Shown here in pieces: positions 1 through 7,391 of a stretch of DNA of 64,000 nucleotides. Where the stretch lies: the NCBI RefSeq assembly GCF_014202475.1, contig NZ_JACHGV010000002.1, positions 248,001-312,000 of the forward strand, written 5' to 3'. The stretch is from Streptomyces paradoxus. GTDB taxonomy: Bacteria; Actinomycetota; Actinomycetes; Streptomycetales; Streptomycetaceae. The notes below the pieces were generated by a model. That model was not told where the DNA came from. It saw only the letters and a list, made by a program, of their open reading frames with translations, and did no database searches. Made by a program: the position numbers and the translations under genes. Every line of letters starts with the position of its first letter. Positions within the stretch are counted from its first letter, which is position 1.

Positions 1-54
1 GTGACGGATGAGGAGTTTTCGGTCAAAAAGGCGGAGTTGTTGGCGGAGCTTTAG
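1..54 (+). CDS. 3' end of a SHOCT-domain protein (partial)
   Basis: Frame 1 reads VTDEEFSVKKAELLAEL and then TAG. A T-D-E-E-F block followed by K-x-x-L-L is the hallmark of the short C-terminal (SHOCT) domain, a roughly 30-residue module found at the ends of many actinobacterial membrane and regulatory proteins. Only the last 17 codons are in the window, so the main domain and the function cannot be read. The GTG at position 1 is just the first codon visible, not a start. Confidence 0.6.
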   Translation: MTDEEFSVKKAELLAEL

Positions 55-100
55 CGGGTGCGGGGTGCTGCGCGCCGGCGGGTGCGGGCCGCCTCTGGCC

Positions 101-129
101 GGTCACGCAGTTCCCCGCGCCCCTGAAAA
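101..129. repeat. Streptomyces intergenic repeat, fragment
   Basis: The sequence around GTTCCCCGCGCCCCTGAAAA lies in the short gap between two genes. Its core CCCCGCGCCCCT followed by purines and AAA recurs at 8791-8808. I know this string as a very common intergenic element in Streptomyces chromosomes. Function unknown. Confidence 0.55.
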
Positions 130-132
130 CCC

Positions 133-1149
133 TTACTCGCGGCCCGCTGACGTGAACGCCATGTCCGCGTAGCGGTTGCCCGCCACCTGGGCCGCTATGC
201 CGTCCAGCAGGTCCAGTTGCTCGTCGGTCAGGACGATGCCGGTCGCCGCGGTGTTCTCCTCCACCCTGGAGGGCTTGCGGGTGCCCGGGATCGGGACGAC
301 CGGGAGGCCGTGGATCGTCGCCTGCTGCTGGGTCCAGGCCAGGGCGATCTGACCGAGGGTCGCGTCATGGGCCTTGGCCACCGAGCGGATCAGCTCCAGC
401 AGGGTCGCGTTCGCCGTGGCGTTGTCGCCCGTGAAGCGGGGCTGCTGGCGGCGGAAGTCACCGGCGCTCAGGTCCTGCTCGGCGTCGGTGAAGGAGCCGG
501 TGAGGAAGCCCCGGCCGAGGGGTGAGTACGCGACGAGGGCCACACCCAGCTCACGGGCCGCGGGGACGACATGCGTCTCGATGTCCCGGCTGAACAGCGA
601 CCACTCCGACTGCACGGCGGCGATGGGGTGGACGGCGTGCGCGGCGCGCAGTTCGTCCGCAGTGACCTCGCTCAGGCCGAGGTGCTTGACCTTGCCCTCG
701 CGGACCAGGTCGGCCATCGTGCCGACGCTCTCCTCGATCGGCACGTTCACATCGCGCCGGTGCATGTAGTAGAGGTCGATGGCGTCGACGTCCAGGCGCT
801 TCAGGCTCGCCTCGACGGCCTGGCGGATGTAGGGCGGGTCGTTGCGGATGACCCGGCGGGTCGGGTCGTCCGGGGGTATCGACAGAGCGAACTTGGTCGC
901 GATGACGACCTCGTCGCGGTGGGCCTTGAAGAACGGCGACAGGAACCGCTCGTTCTCGCCGGCGCCGTACGCGTCGGCCGTGTCGTAGAGGGTGACGCCC
1001 AGTTCGAGAGCCCGCTCCAGGGTGGCGCGGGAGGCGTCCGCGTCCGAGGGGCCGTAGGCGAAGCTCATGGCCATGCAGCCGAGGCCCTGGACACCCACCT
1101 CGGGGCCGTTGTCGCCGAGCCTGGCCGTCGTGATCCTGCCGTCCGTCAT
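133..1149 (-). CDS. aldo/keto reductase
   Basis: A 338-residue NAD(P)H-dependent aldo/keto reductase with a TIM-barrel fold that reduces aldehydes or ketones in the cytosol. The full AKR tetrad is visible: Asp56 and Tyr61 in DTADAYG, Lys86 in VVIATKF and His130 in DLYYMH. The length is usual for the family. It is the second gene of a two-gene operon: its ATG overlaps the stop of the upstream MerR gene by 4 bp (ATGA), so translation is coupled. The physiological substrate cannot be read from sequence; the MerR context suggests induction by a small electrophile or similar ligand. Confidence 0.9.
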   Translation of the reverse strand: MTDGRITTARLGDNGPEVGVQGLGCMAMSFAYGPSDADASRATLERALELGVTLYDTADAYGAGENERFLSPFFKAHRDEVVIATKFALSIPPDDPTRRVIRNDPPYIRQAVEASLKRLDVDAIDLYYMHRRDVNVPIEESVGTMADLVREGKVKHLGLSEVTADELRAAHAVHPIAAVQSEWSLFSRDIETHVVPAARELGVALVAYSPLGRGFLTGSFTDAEQDLSAGDFRRQQPRFTGDNATANATLLELIRSVAKAHDATLGQIALAWTQQQATIHGLPVVPIPGTRKPSRVEENTAATGIVLTDEQLDLLDGIAAQVAGNRYADMAFTSAGRE

Positions 1150-1610
1150 CGGGACCTCTCCGACGCCAGGGCCTGCCCGGCGTCCGCGTAGAAACTGATC
1201 TTCCGGTCGAGCACGGCGAGCGTGCCCCGGAGTTCGTCGATCCTGGCCAGGACGTCCTCGCGGGTCGTCTTCAGCAGCTGGAAGCGCTCGCCGTAGGTGT
1301 GGTCGCCCTCGCGCACCAGTTCCGCGTACCGGACCATGTCCGCGACCGGCATGCCCGTCAGGCGGAGCTTGCCGACGAGGTCGAGCCAGTCGAGGTCGCG
1401 GTTGGTGTAGCGGCGCTGGCCGGTGTGGGAGCGGTCGATGTGCGGCATCAGGCCGATGCGCTCGTACCAGCGCAGGGTGTGTGCCGTCAGGCCGGTGAAG
1501 GCGACGACCTCGCTGATCGTGTAGTGGTCGTCGCCGTCCGGGCGCCGGTTCTGCTGCGGCGGGCCGGCGCAGGTGTCGGTCCTGGTCCCCGTGGTCTCCA
1601 TCACCGTCAT
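1146..1610 (-). CDS. MerR family transcriptional regulator
   Basis: A 154-residue regulator. The winged helix-turn-helix is at about residues 30-60 (YTISEVVAFTGLTAHTLRWY), followed by the family's G-x-R-x-Y segment and a C-terminal coiled coil for dimerisation. No cysteine cluster is present in the C-terminal half, so it is not a typical metal or SoxR-type sensor; the only Cys lies in the N-terminal tail. The ATG at 1610 sits 7 nt from a TAGCGT -10 box, so the transcript is probably leaderless; an internal ATG three codons later is the alternative start. It very likely regulates itself and the coupled aldo/keto reductase. Confidence 0.88.
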   Translation of the reverse strand: MTVMETTGTRTDTCAGPPQQNRRPDGDDHYTISEVVAFTGLTAHTLRWYERIGLMPHIDRSHTGQRRYTNRDLDWLDLVGKLRLTGMPVADMVRYAELVREGDHTYGERFQLLKTTREDVLARIDELRGTLAVLDRKISFYADAGQALASERSR

Positions 1611-1617
1611 GGCCCCA

Positions 1618-1648
1618 ACGCTAGAACCTTGGAGTGCGCTCCAAGCAA
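1618..1648 (-). promoter_or_regulatory. MerR-type promoter with 19-bp spacer and operator
   Basis: Reading the minus strand, TTGCTT (1648-1643) and TAGCGT (1623-1618) are separated by exactly 19 bp. The spacer contains most of a perfect palindrome, CTTGGAG-N4-CTCCAAG (1628-1645). An over-long 19-20 bp spacer with the operator inside it is the known signature of promoters activated by DNA twisting by MerR-family proteins. The predicted start point falls at or next to the MerR ATG. Confidence 0.75.
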
Positions 1649-1772
1649 GCGCCGACGGTAAGAAATCGGCAGGACGTTTCCTGATCCGGATGGTCAGCGT
1701 ACGGACTCATGAGTGTCGTAACGCCGTGCCCTGCCCGCCGACGCGGAGGAAGTCCTGCGACTGCGCCAGGTC

Positions 1773-2180
1773 ATGATCGACGCGGTGTTCGCCGCCGATC
1801 CGCCCATCGCCTGGCACGGGGAGTCGCTCCCCACGCTGAGAGCCAAACTGGGCGAGCAGGAAGGGGACTTCACGGCGTTCGTCGTCGACCACCCGGACCG
1901 GCCGGGGGCGCTGGCCTGCCTGGTGGCCGGGACGATCGACTACCGCATCGGCAAGCCGGGCGACCCGCACGGCATGGTGGGCTTCGTGTTCAGCGTCGCC
2001 ACCGACCCGGACGCCCGGCGCCGGGGTTACGCGCGCGCCTGCATGACCACGCTCCTGGCCTGGTTCCGCGAGCGCGATGCCCGGCGCGTGCAGCTCACCG
2101 CCTCGCCGGAGGCCGAGCCGCTGTACGTCTCCCTCGGCTTCCGGCCCAAGCCCGACCCCTTGCTGGAACTCACGCTCTGA
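1773..2180 (+). CDS. GNAT family N-acetyltransferase (N-terminus probably frameshifted)
   Basis: The 135 clean codons contain the GNAT core: a beta strand reading VGFVFSVATDP, then the acetyl-CoA pyrophosphate loop R-R-x-G-Y-A (about residues 87-92), and a final LYVSLGF. It should transfer acetyl from acetyl-CoA to an unknown amine. The ATG at 1773 is late: the same frame upstream (1722-1772) reads RRALPADAEEVLRLRQV, the usual first strand and helix of GNAT proteins, but is cut off by TAA at 1719. A good start, ATG AGT GTC GTA ACG at 1709, lies in another frame. Two missing bases near 1721-1727 would fuse them into a complete protein. Confidence 0.75.
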   Translation: MIDAVFAADPPIAWHGESLPTLRAKLGEQEGDFTAFVVDHPDRPGALACLVAGTIDYRIGKPGDPHGMVGFVFSVATDPDARRRGYARACMTTLLAWFRERDARRVQLTASPEAEPLYVSLGFRPKPDPLLELTL

Positions 2181-2198
2181 GCGCATAGGCTCGAACGC

Positions 2199-3014
2199 AT
2201 GTCGCTGAAGAGCCTCGCCCTGATCGAGAACTGGCCGGTTCCCACCGCTGCGGCGGGTGTCGTACGAGCGGACGGCACCGTCCTCGGCACCCACGGGCCG
2301 GCCGGGCGGCGGTTCCCGCTCGCGTCGGTGACCAAGCCGCTGGCCGCCTACGCGGTGCTCGTCGCGTACGAGGAGGGGGCCGTCGAGTTCGACGAGCCCG
2401 CGGGTCCCACCGGGTCGACGGTCCGGCACCTGCTCGCGCACACCTCGGGCCTCGCCTTCGACGAGCACCGGGTCATGGCCCCGCCCGGGGATCGGCGGCT
2501 GTACTCCAACGCCGGCTTCGAGCAGCTGGGCGACCACGTCGCGAAGGCCACCGACATCCCGTTCGGGGAGTACCTGCGGCAGGCCGTGCTGGAGCCGCTG
2601 GGCATGACCTCGACGACCCTGGAGGGCTCCCCCGCCAAGGACGGGGTGTCGACGGTCGAGGACCTGCTGCGGTTCGCCGCCGAGGTGCAGGCCCCGCGGC
2701 TGCTGGACCCCCGCACGGTCGCCGAGGCGATGACCGTTCACTACCCGGGCACCAAGGGCGTCCTGCCGGGGTACGGCCACCAGAACCCCAACGACTGGGG
2801 GCTCGGCTTCGAGATCCGCGACTCCAAGTCCCCGCACTGGACGGGCTCGTCGTCCTCGCCGCGCACCTTCGGGCATTTCGGGCAGTCCGGTACGTTCCTG
2901 TGGATCGACCCGGACGCGGGCGCGGCCTGCGTGGCGCTGACGGACCGGGCGTTCGGCCCGTGGGCGATCGAGGCGTGGCCGGCGTTCACGGACGCGGTGC
3001 GGGCCGAGCTCTAG
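2199..3014 (+). CDS. serine hydrolase, beta-lactamase/penicillin-binding-protein fold
   Basis: A 271-residue protein of the class C beta-lactamase-like family (esterases, D-aminopeptidases, carboxypeptidases). The catalytic S-x-x-K is Ser43-Val-Thr-Lys46, the Y-x-N-type element is in LYSNAGFEQLG, and HFGQSG fills the K/H-T-G position. It has no signal peptide and is shorter than the 350-400 residues usual for the family, so it is probably cytoplasmic with an unknown substrate. TAGGCT (2186-2191) lies 7 nt before the ATG, which suggests a leaderless transcript. Its stop shares the palindrome CTAG with the stop of the convergent pirin gene. Confidence 0.8.
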   Translation: MSLKSLALIENWPVPTAAAGVVRADGTVLGTHGPAGRRFPLASVTKPLAAYAVLVAYEEGAVEFDEPAGPTGSTVRHLLAHTSGLAFDEHRVMAPPGDRRLYSNAGFEQLGDHVAKATDIPFGEYLRQAVLEPLGMTSTTLEGSPAKDGVSTVEDLLRFAAEVQAPRLLDPRTVAEAMTVHYPGTKGVLPGYGHQNPNDWGLGFEIRDSKSPHWTGSSSSPRTFGHFGQSGTFLWIDPDAGAACVALTDRAFGPWAIEAWPAFTDAVRAEL

Positions 3015-3667
3015 GCCGCGTTCATCTCCCAGATCAGCAGTTCCGCCTCGGTCAGGCCCTCGGCCTCCAGGCCCTTGGCGTCCGTGATCCGGGCCGCGTC
3101 GCCGGTGCCCAGTTCCTCGCCGTCCAGGCGGACGTCGCCGCGCACCACGTGCACGTACGCGTACGCCCCGTCCGGCACGGCCGTCCGCTCCCCGGGCCCG
3201 AGGCGCCGCACGTGCAGCATCGCGCCGGCCTCCGGGACGGCGTAGGGCGTCGAGTCGGCGATGCCGCGGACGACCTCGTAGGACGGGTCGCCGCCGGGCC
3301 GCAGCGGGGCCAGCCACATCTGGATGAAGGTCAGGGGCTCCGGGCCGTCGTTGCGCTCCACGTGCCGCACGCCGCCCGCCGAGCTGAGCCGCTGCACGTC
3401 GCCGTGCCGTACCACCGACTCGTGCCCGGTGGAGTCGCGGTGGGTCAGCTCGCCCTCCACCACCCAGGTCACGATCTCGGTGTGGCTGTGCGGGTGCTCG
3501 TCGAAGCCCGCTCCGGGCGCCAGCCGCTCCTCGTTGCACGCGAGCACCGCGCCGAAACGGAGGTTGTCCGGGTCGTAGTGGGCCCCGAAGGAGAAGGCGT
3601 GCCAGGTCTCGATCCCGGCCGCCGGGTCACCGCCGGGGTAGCGCTCACCGGCGCGCCGCATGTCCAT
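3011..3667 (-). CDS. pirin family protein
   Basis: A 218-residue bicupin of the pirin/YhhW group. The N-terminal cupin carries the metal-site motif HPHSHTEIV followed by a Gly-rich turn and GGVRHVERN. Members bind a single Fe or similar metal; some have quercetin 2,3-dioxygenase activity and others act as redox-sensitive modulators. The ATG at 3667 gives the usual N-terminus MDMRRAGERY; a second ATG six bases in is the alternative. It is transcribed away from fasR and converges on the serine hydrolase gene. Confidence 0.85.
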   Translation of the reverse strand: MDMRRAGERYPGGDPAAGIETWHAFSFGAHYDPDNLRFGAVLACNEERLAPGAGFDEHPHSHTEIVTWVVEGELTHRDSTGHESVVRHGDVQRLSSAGGVRHVERNDGPEPLTFIQMWLAPLRPGGDPSYEVVRGIADSTPYAVPEAGAMLHVRRLGPGERTAVPDGAYAYVHVVRGDVRLDGEELGTGDAARITDAKGLEAEGLTEAELLIWEMNAA

Positions 3668-3728
3668 CACGCGGTCCACGGTAGACCCGGCGGCCCACCT
3701 TCCCGTCCGGATAAGGCAGTCTTGTCCC

Positions 3729-4934
3729 GTGCCCGAACCCGAAACCAGCAAGAACGACGCCGCAGCCCACGACGTCCATCCGCATGCCGCGACGCTGAAG
3801 CGGCTGGAGAAGTCGTCCGGATCGCTCGCCGCGCAGGCCATCGCGCGGATGGACGAGACGCTGCCCTGGTACCGGGCCATGCCCCCGGAGAACCGTTCCT
3901 GGATCGGTCTGGTCGCACAGGCGGGTATCGCGGCGTTCACCGAGTGGTTCCGGTACCCGGACGCCCCGCAGGCCATCTCCACCGACGTGTTCGGCACCGC
4001 GCCGCGCGAGCTGACCAGGGCGATCACGCTGCGCCAGACCGTGGAGATGGTGCGCACCACCATCGAGGTCATGGAGAGCGCGATCGACGAGGTCGCGGCC
4101 CCCGGTGACGAGCGGGTGCTGCGCGAGGCGCTGCTCGTCTACGCCCGGGAGATCGCCTTCGCCACGGCGCAGGTGTACGCGCAGGCCGCCGAGGCGCGGG
4201 GTGCCTGGGACGCCCGGCTGGAGTCCCTGGTCGTGAACGCCGTGCTCAGCGGCGAGGCCGACGAGGGGGCCGTGTCGCGGGCCGCCGCCCTCGGGTGGAA
4301 CTCGCCGGAGCACGTGTGCGTGGTGCTCGGGACGGCGCCCGACGGCGACAGCGAACTGACCGTCGAGGCCATACGGCGCGCGGCGAGGCACGCCAAGCTC
4401 CAGGTGCTCACCGGCGTGCTCGGCGACCGGCTGGTCGTCATCGCGGGCGGCAGCGACAACCCGCTGGCCGTCGCCAAGTCGCTCATCGGCCCGTTCGCGG
4501 CCGGACCGGTCGTGGCGGGCCCGGTGGTGCCCGATCTGCAGGCCGCGACCCGGTCCGCGCAGGCCGCCGCGGCCGGGCTGAAGGCGTGTTCCGCCTGGCA
4601 GGACGCCCCGCGCCCGGTCCTGGCCGACGACCTGCTCCCGGAGCGGGCGATGGCCGGTGACCCCTCGGCCCGTGAGCAGCTGGTGGAGGAGATCTACAGA
4701 CCGCTGGAGGAGGCCGGGGCCGCGCTCCTGGAAACCCTCAGCGTCTATCTCGAACAGGCGAGCAGTCTGGAGGGCGCCGCCCGGATGTTGTTCGTCCATC
4801 CCAACACCGTCCGCTACCGGCTTCGACGTGTGACTGACGTCACCGGTTGGTCACCCTCCGATGTACGCTCTGCGTTCACACTGCGGATAGCGCTGATCCT
4901 GGGGCGTCTGGTCGATGGAGATCTCCAGCCCTAA
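3729..4934 (+). CDS. fasR: FasR-type PucR family regulator of fatty-acid synthesis
   Basis: A 401-residue regulator ending in a PucR-type helix-turn-helix (about residues 350-385, SLEGAARMLFVHPNTVRYRL). It stands directly upstream of fabD-fabH-acpP-fabF in the same orientation, the position occupied in S. coelicolor by FasR, which activates that operon. The GTG at 3729 gives the expected start VPEPETSKN; the open frame upstream is not homologous. The middle of the protein is the variable PucR effector region, and no canonical ligand motif is visible. Assignment rests on synteny and domain layout, both strong. Confidence 0.88.
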   Translation: MPEPETSKNDAAAHDVHPHAATLKRLEKSSGSLAAQAIARMDETLPWYRAMPPENRSWIGLVAQAGIAAFTEWFRYPDAPQAISTDVFGTAPRELTRAITLRQTVEMVRTTIEVMESAIDEVAAPGDERVLREALLVYAREIAFATAQVYAQAAEARGAWDARLESLVVNAVLSGEADEGAVSRAAALGWNSPEHVCVVLGTAPDGDSELTVEAIRRAARHAKLQVLTGVLGDRLVVIAGGSDNPLAVAKSLIGPFAAGPVVAGPVVPDLQAATRSAQAAAAGLKACSAWQDAPRPVLADDLLPERAMAGDPSAREQLVEEIYRPLEEAGAALLETLSVYLEQASSLEGAARMLFVHPNTVRYRLRRVTDVTGWSPSDVRSAFTLRIALILGRLVDGDLQP

Positions 4935-4959
4935 GGTTTTGTCGAGGCTCGACAAAACC
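4935..4959. promoter_or_regulatory. perfect palindrome upstream of fabD, candidate FasR operator
   Basis: Arms GGTTTTGTCGAG and CTCGACAAAACC (12 bp each, no mismatch) flank a single G, starting at the base after the fasR stop codon. A one-base centre cannot form a good RNA loop, so a protein-binding palindrome is more likely than a terminator. It lies 65-90 bp upstream of the fabD start, where activation by FasR would be expected. Confidence 0.65.
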
Positions 4960-5023
4960 CCTCCGTGTTCTTCGTCCTTGTCCCCACGGGCGGCCGTGCC
5001 CGTCCCCAAGAGAGAGTGTGAGA

Positions 5024-5956
5024 GTGCTCGTACTCGTCGCTCCCGGCCAGGGCGCTCAGACGCCCGGCTTCCTGACCGAATGGCTCGACCTCCCCGGTGT
5101 TCGCGGTGCCCTCGAGGCCTGGTCCGACGCCGTGGGACTCGACCTGATCCGTTACGGCACCGAGGCCGACGCGGAGGAGATCCGCGACACCGCGGTGGCG
5201 CAGCCGCTGCTGGTCGCCGCCGGACTGGCGTCCGCGCGGCTGCTCTTCGACGACCCGGCCGACCTGCCCGCGAAGGTCGGTGCCGTCGCCGGGCACAGCG
5301 TCGGCGAGTTCACCGCCGCCTCGCTCTCCGGAGTGCTCCCGCACGAGGAGGCCCTCCGTCTGGTCCGCACCCGCGGGCTCGCCATGGCCGAGGCCGCCGC
5401 CGTCACCGAAACCGGTATGGCCGCGCTGCTCGGCGGCGACCCCGCCGTGACGGTTCCGCACCTGGAGAAGCTGGGCCTGACGCCGGCGAACATCAACGGC
5501 GCGGGCCAGATCGTCGCGGCCGGCACCAAGGAACAGCTCGCCGCGCTGGAGGCCGACAAGCCCGAGGGCGTGCGCAAGGTCGTCGCACTGAAGGTCGCGG
5601 GCGCGTTCCACACGCACCACATGGCCCCCGCGGTCGACACGCTGGCGAAGGCCGCCGAGGCCCTGGCGCCCGGCGACCCGAAGCTCCCCTACGTCTCCAA
5701 CAAGGACGGGCAGGCCGTCGCCGCCGGCACCGAGGTGCTGGAGCGTCTGGTCGGCCAGGTCGCCAACCCCGTCCGCTGGGACCTGTGCATGGAGACCTTC
5801 AAGGGCCTCGGCGTCACGGCCCTGATCGAGCTGTGCCCCGGCGGCACCCTCACCGGCCTGGCCAAGCGGGCCCTGCCCGGCGTGAAGACGCTGGCCCTGA
5901 AGTCCCCCGCCGACCTCGACGCGGCCCGCGAGCTCATCGCCGAGCAGAGTGCCTGA
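5024..5956 (+). CDS. fabD: malonyl-CoA:ACP acyltransferase FabD
   Basis: A 310-residue enzyme that moves malonyl from CoA to ACP and so feeds all type II fatty-acid elongation (and usually type II polyketide synthases) in the cell. The nucleophile is Ser92 in GHSVGEF and the catalytic His196 is in GAFHTHHM; APGQGAQ at the N-terminus is the usual oxyanion loop. GTG at 5024 (VLVLVAPGQ) is preferred because it sits about 8 nt from AAGAGAGAG; GTG at 5018 is two codons earlier. First gene of the fab operon. It is the only malonyltransferase in the window, so the second FAS cassette at 41 kb would have to share it. Confidence 0.95.
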   Translation: MLVLVAPGQGAQTPGFLTEWLDLPGVRGALEAWSDAVGLDLIRYGTEADAEEIRDTAVAQPLLVAAGLASARLLFDDPADLPAKVGAVAGHSVGEFTAASLSGVLPHEEALRLVRTRGLAMAEAAAVTETGMAALLGGDPAVTVPHLEKLGLTPANINGAGQIVAAGTKEQLAALEADKPEGVRKVVALKVAGAFHTHHMAPAVDTLAKAAEALAPGDPKLPYVSNKDGQAVAAGTEVLERLVGQVANPVRWDLCMETFKGLGVTALIELCPGGTLTGLAKRALPGVKTLALKSPADLDAARELIAEQSA

Positions 5957-5972
5957 GAAGGAGCCCGAGAGC

Positions 5973-6974
5973 ATGGCGAAGATCAAGCCCAGCAAGGGCG
6001 CCCCGTACGCGCGCATCCTCGGCGTCGGCGGTTACCGCCCGACCCGGGTCGTGCCGAACGAGGTGATCCTGGAGACGATCGAGTCGTCCGACGAGTGGAT
6101 CCGCTCGCGCTCCGGCATCGAGACGCGGCACTGGGCCTCCGACGAGGAGACCGTCGCCGCGATGTCGCTGGAGGCGTCCGGCAAAGCCATCGCGGACGCG
6201 GGCATCTCCGCCGAGCAGATCGGCGGCGTGATCGTCTCGACCGTCTCGCACTTCAAGCAGACCCCGGCCGTCGCCACCGAGATCGCCGACAAGCTGGGCA
6301 CCGCCAGGGCCGCCGCGTTCGACATCTCGGCGGGCTGCGCGGGCTTCGGGTACGGCCTCACGCTCGCCAAGGGCATGATCGTCGAGGGCTCGGCGGAGTA
6401 CGTCCTGGTGATCGGCGTCGAGCGGCTGAGCGACCTGACCGACCTGGAGGACCGCGCGACGGCCTTCCTGTTCGGTGACGGTGCCGGCGCGGTCGTGGTC
6501 GGCCCGGCGCAGGAGCCGGCGATCGGCCCGACCGTGTGGGGCTCGGAGGGCGACAAGTCCGAGACCATCAAGCAGACCGTGCCGTGGACGGACTACCGCG
6601 ACGGGACGGTCGAGAAGTTCCCCGCGATCACCCAGGAAGGCCAGGCGGTGTTCCGCTGGGCCGTGTTCGAGATGGCGAAGGTCGCCCAGCAGGCGCTGGA
6701 CGCGGCCGGGATCAGCGTGGACGACCTGGACGTCTTCATCCCGCACCAGGCCAACGTGCGGATCATCGACTCGATGGTGAAGACGCTGAAACTGCCGGAG
6801 CACGTCACGGTCGCCCGTGACATCCGCACCACCGGCAACACCTCGGCCGCCTCGATCCCGCTCGCGATGGAGCGGCTCCTGGCGACCGGAGAGGCGAAGA
6901 GCGGCGACACCGCGCTCGTCATCGGCTTCGGGGCGGGTCTCGTCTACGCCGCGACTGTCGTTACCCTCCCCTAG
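5973..6974 (+). CDS. fabH: beta-ketoacyl-ACP synthase III FabH (primary)
   Basis: A 333-residue KAS III that condenses a short acyl-CoA starter with malonyl-ACP; in Streptomyces the starters are mainly isobutyryl-, isovaleryl- and anteiso-type CoAs. The triad is intact: Cys122 (ISAGCAGF), His258 (IPHQAN) and Asn289 (TTGNTSA). ATG at 5973 follows GAGAAGGAGCC at a good distance; a GTG at 5949 overlapping fabD is less likely. Second gene of the fab operon, 16 bp after fabD. Confidence 0.96.
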   Translation: MAKIKPSKGAPYARILGVGGYRPTRVVPNEVILETIESSDEWIRSRSGIETRHWASDEETVAAMSLEASGKAIADAGISAEQIGGVIVSTVSHFKQTPAVATEIADKLGTARAAAFDISAGCAGFGYGLTLAKGMIVEGSAEYVLVIGVERLSDLTDLEDRATAFLFGDGAGAVVVGPAQEPAIGPTVWGSEGDKSETIKQTVPWTDYRDGTVEKFPAITQEGQAVFRWAVFEMAKVAQQALDAAGISVDDLDVFIPHQANVRIIDSMVKTLKLPEHVTVARDIRTTGNTSAASIPLAMERLLATGEAKSGDTALVIGFGAGLVYAATVVTLP

Positions 6975-6980
6975 GCACTC

Positions 6981-7006
6981 CGTGCCGGATCATGCGATCC
7001 GGCACG
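6981..7006 (+). promoter_or_regulatory. stable hairpin between fabH and acpP
   Basis: CGTGCCGGATC and GATCCGGCACG are perfect 11-bp arms around ATGC. No U-run follows. It lies in the 81-bp gap between fabH and acpP inside the operon, so it could be an attenuator, an RNase processing or stabilising site that raises acpP expression, or a partial terminator with an acpP promoter downstream. Confidence 0.7.
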
Positions 7007-7055
7007 GGCGGAAACACCTGCCACACCCTCTGAATATCTACGAAGGAGCGCCGAC

Positions 7056-7304
7056 ATGGCCGCCACTCAGGAAGAGATCGTCGCCGGTCTCGCCGAGATC
7101 GTGAACGAGATCGCCGGCATCCCGGTTGAGGACGTCCAGCTGGACAAGTCCTTCACCGACGACCTGGACGTCGACTCGCTGTCCATGGTCGAGGTCGTCG
7201 TCGCCGCCGAAGAGCGCTTCGACGTCAAGATCCCCGACGAGGACGTCAAGAACCTCAAGACCGTCGGTGACGCGACCGACTACATCCTCAAGCACCAGGG
7301 CTGA
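7056..7304 (+). CDS. acpP: acyl carrier protein AcpP (primary fatty-acid synthase)
   Basis: An 82-residue acidic four-helix carrier protein. Ser41 in DVDSLSM is the phosphopantetheine attachment site. It carries the growing acyl chain between FabD, FabH, FabF and the reductases and dehydratase encoded elsewhere. The ribosome site GAAGGAG is 8-9 nt before the ATG. Strong expression is expected, since ACP is among the most abundant proteins of the pathway. Confidence 0.96.
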   Translation: MAATQEEIVAGLAEIVNEIAGIPVEDVQLDKSFTDDLDVDSLSMVEVVVAAEERFDVKIPDEDVKNLKTVGDATDYILKHQG

Positions 7305-7391
7305 TCGGCCGATCAGGCCTCTGGGCTGAACTGCCCCGCCACCCGGCGGTGGCGCCGCTTAATCCTCGGATCCGTTGGAGAAAGAATTCCC

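Noticed and set aside
1707..3539. Very long minus-strand open frame opposite the GNAT and serine hydrolase genes
   Set aside because: Arg/Gly-rich shadow frame typical of GC-rich antisense; the plus-strand genes have clear motifs.
4847..5023. N-terminal extension of fabD to an ATG at 4847
   Set aside because: It would overlap the end of fasR and the palindrome and has no homology; the GTG at 5024 (or 5018) gives the conserved FabD start.
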